NCBI GenBank assembly: GCA_028290125.1
Contig: JAQGKM010000321.1
Span: forward strand, 1-19,721
DNA from: Hyphomicrobiales bacterium
GTDB taxonomy: Bacteria; Pseudomonadota; Alphaproteobacteria; Rhizobiales; Beijerinckiaceae
Length of the DNA: 19,721 nucleotides
Direction of reading: 5' to 3'
The notes under the pieces are model-generated. The model had not been told where the DNA came from. It searched no databases and saw nothing but the letters and a program-made list of their open reading frames with translations. Of this stretch, positions 13,788 through 19,721 are shown in pieces. Position 1 is the stretch's first letter. Each line of letters starts with the position of its first letter. Both the position numbers and the translations under genes were made by a program.

Positions 13788-14573
13788 TCAATGCCCCGGC
13801 AGCACGATCACCTTCGTCCGCACCGGCAGCTCATCCTTCACCACGGTCAGGTCCGGCCGGTCGCGCCGTTCGACGTCGAACCGCTCGGCGGCCAGCCGCA
13901 GGAAGCGGTCCAGCGTGTAGGTCCCGAAAAAATGCATCGGCACCACGATGCGCGGCGAGATCTTTTCGATGACGTTCATCATCCCCGCCTGGTCGAGCGT
14001 GTAGCTGCCGTCGACCGGCACCAGCAGCACGTCGATCTGTCCGAGCTTGCGCAAGTGTTCAGGCGTGAGCTCGTGGTGCAGATGGCCGAGATGCGCGATG
14101 CACATCTGGCCCGTCTCGAAGACGAAGATGGAATTGCCGAGATATTCCGTGCCGCCCGACCAGTCGCGGATGTTGGTCTGGACGTTGCGGATGCGCAGGT
14201 CGCCGATGCGCACGTCTTGTTCGACCTCGCCGCCGCCTTCCCCCCAGCCGCGCAGCACCTGCCCGATGCGTGGGTCGGGATGGCTGGTGAAATGTGTCGA
14301 ATGCGCCTTGTTCATCGTCACGGCGTCGAGCGGCATCGGCACGTTGATGAGATCGTTGTAGTCGGTCGCCGCCCGCACCCCTTGCGCGCTTTCGATCAAG
14401 AAGGTCGCGTGGCCCTGAAACCGCAGCCGCGCCACCTCCTGCGTGACGGCGGCGCGCTGGATCAATGGCGAGCGCTGGGCGACGAGCCGCGGGCAGGCTT
14501 CCGGCTCGGCAGCGCGGGCGAGATCCGGCGCAAGCGTCAGAAGGACAGCGAGGGACAGCAGCGTGCGGATCAT
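13788..14573 (-). CDS. Exported MBL-fold (UlaG-like) metallohydrolase
   Basis: The protein has 261 residues from ATG 14573, with GAGG 5 bases upstream. Residues 1-21 are a signal peptide (MIRTLLSLAVLLTLAPDLAR, A), giving a periplasmic protein. The fold follows the Lactamase_B_3/UlaG type: RFQGHATFLIESAQG (51-65), then a metal loop HSTHFTSHPD (91-100) where the usual HxHxDH stands, IAHLGHLHHEL (159-169), VPVDGSYTL with Asp188, and PMHFFGTYTLDRF with His214. Metal-binding histidines are plentiful, but the first loop is spaced unusually. The substrate is unknown. It is convergent with folE and divergent from hisI (94-base spacer). Confidence 0.78.
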   Translation of the reverse strand: MIRTLLSLAVLLTLAPDLARAAEPEACPRLVAQRSPLIQRAAVTQEVARLRFQGHATFLIESAQGVRAATDYNDLINVPMPLDAVTMNKAHSTHFTSHPDPRIGQVLRGWGEGGGEVEQDVRIGDLRIRNVQTNIRDWSGGTEYLGNSIFVFETGQMCIAHLGHLHHELTPEHLRKLGQIDVLLVPVDGSYTLDQAGMMNVIEKISPRIVVPMHFFGTYTLDRFLRLAAERFDVERRDRPDLTVVKDELPVRTKVIVLPGH

Positions 14574-14667
14574 GCGAGCCTCGCCATGACGTGCAGGTTT
14601 CTCTATTCTGGCGCGAGCAGCGCGCCCTCGCGCATCACGTTTCCATGATCTTCCGAAAGAGACCGGC

Positions 14668-15081
14668 ATGACCACCCTTCCGTTCGCCCCGCGTGGCGAC
14701 AAGCACGCCATCGAAGAGGGAAACAGCTTCGCGCCGAAGTTCGACCGCGACGGGCTGATCGTCTGCGTCACGACGGAGCACAAGACCGGCGACATCCTGA
14801 TGGTGGCCTACATGAACGCGGAGGCGCTGCGGCTCACCATCGAGACGGGCGTCGCGCATTACTGGTCGCGGTCGCGCAATGAACTCTGGCGCAAGGGCGA
14901 CACCTCCGGACAGGTCCAGACGGTCGTCGAGATGCGCACCGATTGCGACCAGGACGCCATCGAACTTTCGGTCGAAGCCGGCGGCGATGGCAAGGCCTGC
15001 CACACCGGGCGGCGCTCGTGCTTTTACCGCAAGGTTGCGGCGGGACCGGACGGCGCCCATCTCATCTTTACCGAAAGCTGA
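14668..15081 (+). CDS. hisI: Phosphoribosyl-AMP cyclohydrolase
   Basis: The protein has 137 residues and performs the third step of histidine synthesis, opening the purine ring of phosphoribosyl-AMP. Diagnostic motifs are GDILMVAYMNAEALRLTIET, HYWSRSRNELWRKGDTSG, the metal site RTDCDQDA (90-97, Cys93), and CHTGRRSCFYR with Cys111 and Cys118. It is the single-domain form, not fused to HisE. The start ATG 14668 has AAGAGA upstream. It lies 102 bases before the patatin gene on the same strand; no other his gene is in the window. Confidence 0.96.
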   Translation: MTTLPFAPRGDKHAIEEGNSFAPKFDRDGLIVCVTTEHKTGDILMVAYMNAEALRLTIETGVAHYWSRSRNELWRKGDTSGQVQTVVEMRTDCDQDAIELSVEAGGDGKACHTGRRSCFYRKVAAGPDGAHLIFTES

Positions 15082-15183
15082 ACGCCATTAAGCCATTCCT
15101 CAGGTTTCCATGGCAGGCTTCCTGAACGACATGGAACGCAAAAGCCAAGTTGCGGGTTCAGCTTATCGGGGAGACCTCGAGCC

Positions 15184-16209
15184 ATGCTGTCCTTTACGCG
15201 CAAGACATTCGAAACCCCAGACAGCAGCGGCGCGGCTCCGGGCATCATCCAACCTCTTCGCCGCAAGCCCGTGGTCGGCATCGCTCTCGGCGCCGGCGCT
15301 GCGCGCGGCTGGTCGCACATCGGCGTGCTGCGCGAACTCGCAGCGCACGGCCTGAAGCCCGACATCGTCGCCGGGACCTCCATCGGCGCCGTCGTCGGCG
15401 GCTGCCATGTGGCGGGCCAGCTCGATGCGCTGGAAAGCTTCGCGCGTTCGCTGTCGCGCCGCCGCATCTTCGGACTGATGGACGTTTCTTTTTCAGGCAG
15501 CGGCCTGATCGGCGGGTCCAAGCTGAAGAACCTGCTGGACGAAGCCATCGGCGACCGCAACATCGAGAGTCTGCCGGCGGGTTTCGCCACAGTCGCAACC
15601 GAGATGGGGTCCGGGCATGAAATCTGGCTGACGCGCGGGCATCTCGTGTCCGCGATCCGCGCCTCCTACGCCCTGCCCGGCATCTTCGAACCTGTGCGTG
15701 TCGCCGACCGCTGGCTGTTCGATGGCGCGCTGGTCAACCCCGTGCCGGTCACGATCTGCCGCGCGCTCGGCGCCGAACTGGTCATCGCCGTGAACATCAT
15801 CGGCGACAACCTTTTCCGCGGCACCGTGGTGGGCGACCAGGCGGCGCTCGATCGCACGCTGCAGTCGATCGGCGAACAGGCCGGCGCGCAGGCGCAAACG
15901 CCGGAAGCGGCAGGCATTGTCTCCGGCGTCCGCGCAAAGGCGGCGGCCGAACTGCGCCGGGCGCCCGGCATTGCGGCGGCGATGATGGACGCCTTCAACA
16001 TCACGCAGGATCGTATCGCACGCTCGCGCCTCGCCGGAGATCCTCCAGACGTGATGATCGCCGCGCGGCTCGGCAAGATCGGCCTGTTCGATTTCCATCG
16101 CGCTGACGAACTCATCGCCATGGGCCGCGAAGCCGCGCGCCGCGCCCTGCCCGATATCGCCGCGCATATCGAACTGCTGCCGGTTGGTGGAGACGTATCG
16201 GCGATCTGA
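15184..16209 (+). CDS. Patatin-like phospholipase family protein (RssA-like)
   Basis: The protein has 341 residues and contains a complete patatin catalytic set: the oxyanion loop GAGAARG (36-42), the nucleophile Ser66 in GTSIG (64-68) and the dyad aspartate Asp180 in FDGALVNPVPV. The order and spacing are those of bacterial RssA/YchK-type patatins, which are presumed acyl hydrolases of membrane lipids. There is no signal peptide, so it is cytoplasmic. The C-terminal third (from about 240) is Ala-rich and variable. GGGGAG precedes ATG 15184. It is convergent with toxin-antitoxin pair 2, with 22 bases between the stops. Confidence 0.88.
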   Translation: MLSFTRKTFETPDSSGAAPGIIQPLRRKPVVGIALGAGAARGWSHIGVLRELAAHGLKPDIVAGTSIGAVVGGCHVAGQLDALESFARSLSRRRIFGLMDVSFSGSGLIGGSKLKNLLDEAIGDRNIESLPAGFATVATEMGSGHEIWLTRGHLVSAIRASYALPGIFEPVRVADRWLFDGALVNPVPVTICRALGAELVIAVNIIGDNLFRGTVVGDQAALDRTLQSIGEQAGAQAQTPEAAGIVSGVRAKAAAELRRAPGIAAAMMDAFNITQDRIARSRLAGDPPDVMIAARLGKIGLFDFHRADELIAMGREAARRALPDIAAHIELLPVGGDVSAI

Positions 16210-16231
16210 GGGTTGCAGGCAGGACGAGAGG

Positions 16232-16558
16232 CTAGATCTTGTCCGCCTTGTCGTGAGCCTCGACGTATGCGCGCAAGACGGCGTTCATGCGCGTCAGGTG
16301 TCCCGCACCCTGCGCCTTGAACCAGTCAAGCACGTCGGAGTCCACGCGAAGGTGGACCGATGTTTTGCCGGCTGGCATCCGGACAGTGGTGCGCGCCCAG
16401 AACGCATCGTTGTCGAGATCGGCCTCCGGCGCCGCCTCCGACGTACGAACTGCGCCACGCGCTTTCCGCGCCCGCAGTTCAGTCAGGCTGTACCGCACCA
16501 ATCCATCTTCGGCGGGCGCGACGTCCGGCTTTGTGGGCGCTGATGATCCTGATGACAT
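16232..16558 (-). CDS. brnA: BrnA-type antitoxin of toxin-antitoxin pair 2
   Basis: The protein has 108 residues from ATG 16558. The BrnA core is clear: RYSLTELRARKARG (22-35), DLDNDAFWARTTVRMPAGKT (48-67), then SVHLRVDSDVLDWFKAQGAG and TRMNAVLRAYVEAH. The last part is the ribbon-helix-helix DNA-binding domain. The start is uncertain: ATG 16558 gives an 80-base overlap with brnT, whereas a GTG at 16498, just before RYSLTEL, would cut it to 20 bases. The antitoxin should neutralise the adjacent BrnT and repress the operon. Confidence 0.87.
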   Translation of the reverse strand: MSSGSSAPTKPDVAPAEDGLVRYSLTELRARKARGAVRTSEAAPEADLDNDAFWARTTVRMPAGKTSVHLRVDSDVLDWFKAQGAGHLTRMNAVLRAYVEAHDKADKI

Positions 16559-16769
16559 TTTGATCTCGCCTCGTGAAAACGACCCGGCACAGCGCGCCAT
16601 CGACCACCCCGTAGCCAATCCACCGGCTCTCGCCGTAATCGCGACGGTCGTCCGGCGCCTCGACGACGGGTCCGTCGAAGATGAGAGCGGCAAAACCGAA
16701 GTCGACGCCGTGCTTGGCGAAATTGGCGTCGTTCTTGGCCGCATCCCATTCGAAAATGAGAGCTGGCAT
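16479..16769 (-). CDS. brnT: BrnT-family (DUF497) RNase toxin of pair 2
   Basis: The protein has 96 residues from ATG 16769: MPALIFEWDAAKNDANFAKH, then GVDFGFAALIFDGPVVEAPD, GESRWIGYGVVDGALCRVVF and IRIISAHKAGRRARRRW. These are the BrnT core strands and the basic C-terminus. In BrnT the Arg/His/Glu set in the middle and the terminal ISA region form the RNase active site; here the middle reads DDRRDYGESRWIGYG. An earlier start (to 16814) would run through the presumed operator and looks unlikely. No strong ribosome site is seen before 16769. Confidence 0.85.
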   Translation of the reverse strand: MPALIFEWDAAKNDANFAKHGVDFGFAALIFDGPVVEAPDDRRDYGESRWIGYGVVDGALCRVVFTRRDQNVIRIISAHKAGRRARRRWIGAVQPD

Positions 16770-16790
16770 GAGCAATGACCAAAATATAAA

Positions 16791-16804
16791 TACACAAATG
16801 TGTA
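16791..16804. promoter_or_regulatory. Candidate brnTA operator 2
   Basis: TACACA and TGTGTA flank AA in a symmetric 14-base site 22 to 35 bases before brnT 2. It contains ACAAATGT, also present at the first brnTA promoter, and lies in a local AT-rich stretch. This is where a BrnA dimer would be expected to bind. Confidence 0.45.
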
Positions 16805-16847
16805 CACGTTTCAAGCCGGGCGGATTGCCCCGCCCGGCTGAAGCTAG

Positions 16848-17279
16848 TTACGCCGTAGCGATGTAATCCTTCAGCGCCTGCTGCTCGACCTCGAATTCCT
16901 CGAGGCGCAGCTTGACCACGTCGCCGATCGACACGAGACCGCACAGCGATCCGCTTTCGACCACCGGAACATGGCGGAAGCGGCCGGAGGTCATGGTCTG
17001 CATCAGGCTTTCCAGCGTCGTCTTTTCCTGAGCGGTGATGACGCGCTCGGTCATGTGACGCTCGACGGTCTCCGACAGGGCAGCCGCGCCGGTCTTGGCG
17101 ATGGCGTGCACGATGTCTCGCTCGGAGATGATGCCGAGTACGTCGCCGGCGCCGCTGCTGACGACTGCAGCGCCGATGCCTTTCGATGAAAGAATTTGCG
17201 CCACCACCCCGATGGTCTGCTCTGGCTCCACCGTATAAACGGCGCGGCCCTTTGTAGAGAGAATGCGCGAAACCGTCAT
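16848..17279 (-). CDS. CBS-pair domain protein
   Basis: The protein has 143 residues from ATG 17279, with GGAGG 8 bases upstream. It consists of two CBS motifs and little else: the first about residues 8-62 (IGVVAQILSSKGIGAAVVSS, then DVLGIISERDIVHAI) and the second about 73-127 (MTERVITAQEKTTLESLMQT, then FRHVPVVESGSLCGLVSIGD). CBS pairs bind adenosine nucleotides and act as energy or ion sensors. Stand-alone ones are common in Alphaproteobacteria and their partners are usually unknown. It lies 82 bases after the rhomboid gene on the same strand. Confidence 0.9.
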   Translation of the reverse strand: MTVSRILSTKGRAVYTVEPEQTIGVVAQILSSKGIGAAVVSSGAGDVLGIISERDIVHAIAKTGAAALSETVERHMTERVITAQEKTTLESLMQTMTSGRFRHVPVVESGSLCGLVSIGDVVKLRLEEFEVEQQALKDYIATA

Positions 17280-17361
17280 GCCAGTTTCCTCCCGTCGGCA
17301 TTCAGCCTGTGCCAAGAGAGTGGGGTCGAACGCGCAAGCCCGCAAGGTCGAAAGCGCGCCT

Positions 17362-18192
17362 CTACATTGGCCTTTCGACGCCCAGCGGCACTGGCTGCGC
17401 TCGCAAATCCGAAGGCTTGGGATCAAACAGAGAGAACAGCAGCAATCCCGAAAGAAAGCCGCCGACATGCGCTTCCCAGGCGACGCCGCCTTCTGCAAGG
17501 CCGAGTCGCTGTCCGGCTAGACCGAAGATCAGATTGGTCACGAACCAGAACAGGATGAACGTCAGCACGCGACGATCGCGCAGCGTACGCAGCAACGGCA
17601 AAGCCGGAAGCCGGTAAGCGCGAAGATCGTCGGGGTTCAAGGCCAGCGCCTGACCGAGCGGCGCACCGGGCTGGAACACGAAACGAAGCGAGGCGCCCAT
17701 CGCGCCAGACACGGCGGCCGAAGCGCCAATGATCGGCATCGGATCGTAGGCGTGCAAAGCGTAATGTGTGGCGACGCCCAGCACGGCCGTCACGACGAAA
17801 AGCGCGAGGAACCGCGCGGCGCCGAGACGACGCGCGACGGGCGCTCCGAAGGCGACGAGCCAGATGGAATTGAGACCATTGTGCATCCAGTCGGCATGCA
17901 GAAACGCGTAGGTCAGCACCGTCCAGGGCTGCAGCGAACCGTCGCCGAAGAAGAATTCGGCATATTCGATGTCGCCACTGCCACGCAGCGCGAGGGCGCG
18001 CATCACGGCGGCGACGCCCGGCGTATCGAAATGCGCCGTCAGCCGCGCAGGCGTGAAGGCCAGCATGGCCAGCAGATCGAAATCGGCATCGAGGCTGAGC
18101 GCATAAGTTCGCACGGCGTGGATCAGCGCCATGCCGAGGACCAGCCAAAGGATCACGCTGGGCACGTTGAAAAGGCGTTCGCGCTGATGCAA
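17362..18192 (-). CDS. Rhomboid family intramembrane serine protease
   Basis: The protein has 276 residues from a TTG start at 18192 with AGAGGA 5 bases before it. Hydrophobic segments lie at about 10-30, 89-118, 125-146, 153-172, 208-227 and 240-256, as in a six-helix rhomboid. Key features are WTVLTYAFLHADWMHNGLNS (90-109), the nucleophile loop IGASAAVSGAMGA with Ser158, and the general base His242 in AHVGGFLSG. In most rhomboids the residue after the serine is Gly (GxSG); here it is Ala. Rhomboids cut transmembrane helices of other proteins in the inner membrane. The target is unknown. Confidence 0.85.
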   Translation of the reverse strand: MHQRERLFNVPSVILWLVLGMALIHAVRTYALSLDADFDLLAMLAFTPARLTAHFDTPGVAAVMRALALRGSGDIEYAEFFFGDGSLQPWTVLTYAFLHADWMHNGLNSIWLVAFGAPVARRLGAARFLALFVVTAVLGVATHYALHAYDPMPIIGASAAVSGAMGASLRFVFQPGAPLGQALALNPDDLRAYRLPALPLLRTLRDRRVLTFILFWFVTNLIFGLAGQRLGLAEGGVAWEAHVGGFLSGLLLFSLFDPKPSDLRAQPVPLGVERPM

Positions 18193-18282
18193 GGGAATCC
18201 TCTGGGGTCACAGGACCGTTCCCAACGAAATAGACCGCCCAGCGTAAACCGCAAGCGGGCGCCGCAACCATCTTGCCGTAAG

Positions 18283-18297
18283 GTAAGCAGCCCTTAA
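18283..18297 (-). promoter_or_regulatory. CtrA-box-like site before the rhomboid gene
   Basis: On the minus strand the sequence is TTAA, seven bases, TTAC, one base from the CtrA consensus TTAA-N7-TTAA of Alphaproteobacteria. It lies about 90 bases before the rhomboid start in the 204-base spacer after the carbonic anhydrase gene. The match is short and could be chance. Confidence 0.2.
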
Positions 18298-18396
18298 CCC
18301 GCGATGGCCTAAGCTCTGCAATCAAGGACACATGGATGTTCGGGGCCGGCGCCCGCAACGGCAGTTCGGCACGAGCGAGCGTCGTCGAACAGCGCG

Positions 18397-18927
18397 CTAC
18401 CCGATCGCCTTCATGTCGCGCACGAACCGCTTCCAGTTGGCGACATAGCGCGTCGCCGAGCCACGCAGCGCCTCGATGCCGGCTTCGTCGAGCGTGCGCA
18501 CGGCCTTGGCGGGGCTGCCGACGATCAGCGAATTGTCGGGAAATTCCTTGCCCTCCGTCACCAGAGCATTCGCGCCGACGAGGCAGTTCTTGCCGATGCG
18601 CACGCGGTTCAGCACCGTCGCGCCCATCCCGATCAGCGTGTTGTCGCCGATAATGCAGCCATGCAGGATCGCGCGGTGGCCGATGGTGCAGCCTTCGCCG
18701 ATTTCGAGCGGCGCGCCGGGATCGGTGTGCATCACCGTGCCCTCCTGCACATTGCTGCGCGCGCCCACCGTGATCCATTCATTGTCGCCGCGCAGCACGC
18801 AGCCGAACCAGATGCCGACATCGACGCCGAGCTTCACCCGGCCGATCAGCGTCGCATCGGGCGCAACCCAGTATGTTCCCGCGGGCGGAAGGTCGGGCGC
18901 GACATCGCCCAGAGCATAGATCGGCAT
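18397..18927 (-). CDS. Gamma-type carbonic anhydrase family protein
   Basis: The protein has 176 residues and forms a left-handed beta-helix of hexapeptide repeats (TLIGRVKLGVDVGIWFGCVL, then LIGMGATVLNRVRIGKNCLV). The three zinc histidines are present: His67 (VMHTDPG), His84 and His89 (IGHRAILHG), with the 5-residue spacing seen in Cam and YrdA. RGDNEWITVGARSNVQEGTV is also characteristic. It is of the short CamH/YrdA/PaaY type lacking the acidic loop of methanogen Cam, so catalytic activity is not certain. A G-rich ribosome site precedes ATG 18927, which is 18 bases after the DUF3126 gene. Confidence 0.92.
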   Translation of the reverse strand: MPIYALGDVAPDLPPAGTYWVAPDATLIGRVKLGVDVGIWFGCVLRGDNEWITVGARSNVQEGTVMHTDPGAPLEIGEGCTIGHRAILHGCIIGDNTLIGMGATVLNRVRIGKNCLVGANALVTEGKEFPDNSLIVGSPAKAVRTLDEAGIEALRGSATRYVANWKRFVRDMKAIG

Positions 18928-18945
18928 GCGCGCCCCCCAGTCCGT

Positions 18946-19347
18946 TCAGAAGTCTTCGAGATCGAAGTCGAGGATCGCCATCTGCAGCGTGTAGCTCTTG
19001 CCCTTCGGATCGTCGGCGGAGATCACGCCGAGGAAATCGTCGGCGCTGTTCAGCTCGACGGAGTCCATCTTGCGGGCGCGCGCCACGATCTTCAGCTTCT
19101 CGTTCTCGAACAGCATGCGCAGATATTCCTGCAGCGTTTCGCGTCCGACCGGCACCTTCATGTCGAACGAAAACGAACGATCGCCGTCCTCGTCGTCGAC
19201 CTCGATCGAACCGATCTTGCGTTCGCCCAGATGCACGTCTGCGGCTTCGACATTGCGCGGGTTGAGCGCGACACGCAGGTCGTCATTCCCGAAGGAGTGT
19301 CGCAGAAACGCCTGCAATTTGCGCACTTCGGTCTTTTCCAAGGGCAT
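18946..19347 (-). CDS. DUF3126 family protein with an internal duplication
   Basis: The protein has 133 residues. The first half (VRKLQAFLRHSFGNDDLRVA, then IGSIEVDDEDGDRSFSFDM) matches DUF3126, a small protein of about 70 residues in Alphaproteobacteria. The second half repeats the pattern: LQEYLRMLFENEKLKIVARA, then LGVISADDPKGKSYTLQMAI, ending in LDFDLEDF as DUF3126 proteins do. So this is about two domains in tandem. The function is unknown; the DUF3126 gene commonly follows cysE. GGAAGAGAG precedes ATG 19347. It is probably in an operon with cysE and the carbonic anhydrase (56- and 18-base gaps). Confidence 0.85.
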   Translation of the reverse strand: MPLEKTEVRKLQAFLRHSFGNDDLRVALNPRNVEAADVHLGERKIGSIEVDDEDGDRSFSFDMKVPVGRETLQEYLRMLFENEKLKIVARARKMDSVELNSADDFLGVISADDPKGKSYTLQMAILDFDLEDF

Positions 19348-19403
19348 CTAAGTCTCTCTTCCAATCACGTGGGCGCTCGCAATGCCAGAAAGGCGCGGGC
19401 GCG

Positions 19404-19721
19404 TCAAAGGTCCGATTTTTCCGCCAGGATCTGATCCATGCTGCGCGCCGGCTCGGCGCAGCCGGCTTCGCCCACGACGCGCGCCGGAACGCCCGCCACG
19501 GTCTTGTTGTGCGGCACCGGCGCCAGCACGACGGAACCCGCCGCGACCCGCGCGCAATGCCCGACCTCGATATTCCCCAGAATCTTCGCGCCGGCGCCGA
19601 TCAGCACGCCGTGGCGAATTTTCGGATGACGATCGCCGCGTTCCTTGCCGGTGCCGCCGAGCGTCACATCCTGCAGCAGCGACACGTCATCCTCGATCAC
19701 CGCCGTCGACCCGACGACGAG
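19404..19721 (-). CDS. cysE: Serine O-acetyltransferase, C-terminal part (5' end off the window)
   Basis: The last 105 residues of CysE are visible; the gene continues beyond the right edge. The left-handed beta-helix reads AVIEDDVSLLQDVTLGGTGK, ERGDRHPKIRHGVLIGAGAK and ILGNIEVGHCARVAAGSVVL. PVPHNKTVAGVPARVVG and the CAEPARSMDQ end follow. DVTLGGTGKxxGDRHPKI is the signature of CysE. The enzyme acetylates serine with acetyl-CoA for cysteine synthesis. The active-site His/Asp pair of the N-terminal part is not in view, apart from the DRHPK histidine. It starts the minus-strand group that includes DUF3126 and the carbonic anhydrase. Confidence 0.95.
   Translation of the reverse strand, partial: LVVGSTAVIEDDVSLLQDVTLGGTGKERGDRHPKIRHGVLIGAGAKILGNIEVGHCARVAAGSVVLAPVPHNKTVAGVPARVVGEAGCAEPARSMDQILAEKSDL

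Noticed and set aside
17423..18778. 451-codon minus-strand frame bridging rhomboid and carbonic anhydrase genes
   Set aside because: It runs out of frame through two genes with clear catalytic residues; its sequence is a shadow.

Overview
The window is high-GC DNA with alphaproteobacterial, most likely Hyphomicrobiales (Rhizobiales), character. The evidence is a Porin_2-type outer-membrane porin, the thrS / yidD / NifU-like / folE / hisI / patatin neighbourhood, a cysE-DUF3126 pair, and intergenic inverted-repeat families of the kind common in that order. The genus cannot be named from the sequence alone. Most of the window is ordinary chromosomal housekeeping DNA. No tRNA, rRNA, CRISPR array, transposase, prophage gene or replication origin is visible.

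Layout. At 1-922 (-) is a porin missing its C-terminus at the left edge. It is followed by a gene-free stretch of about 370 bases rich in dyad symmetries (923-1295). At 1296-3536 (+) is a SPINDLY-type (GT41) TPR glycosyltransferase, then a CitE-like CoA ester lyase (3798-4700). Convergent to the lyase and overlapping its tail is a translationally coupled nitroreductase / flavin-reductase pair (5889-4682, -). A three-gene + strand cluster (6043-7780) encodes a secreted three-repeat beta protein, a stand-alone Lrp/AsnC ligand-binding domain and an unrecognised protein. A first BrnT/BrnA-type toxin-antitoxin pair (7877-8432, -) sits downstream of the terminator of thrS (8564-10504, -).

The thrS leader carries a hairpin whose loop resembles a tRNA-Thr anticodon loop. 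Divergent from thrS is an orphan tripartite-tricarboxylate-type solute-binding protein (10760-11788). Then come yidD and a degenerate IscU/NifU-like gene (-), folE (+), a large inverted repeat, a secreted MBL-fold protein (-), hisI and a patatin-like phospholipase (+). A second BrnT/BrnA pair (16232-16769, -) follows. The right end is a run of minus-strand genes: cysE (5' end cut off), DUF3126, gamma carbonic anhydrase, rhomboid protease and a CBS-pair protein.

The genes do not form one pathway. The parts most worth following up are the thrS leader hairpin (possible tRNA-mimic autoregulation), the uncharacterised 6043-7780 cluster, the scaffold protein whose third IscU-type cysteine is alanine, the internally duplicated DUF3126 protein, and the two BrnTA modules that share a sequence word in their presumptive operators. 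No clearly new multi-gene defence or mobile system is present.
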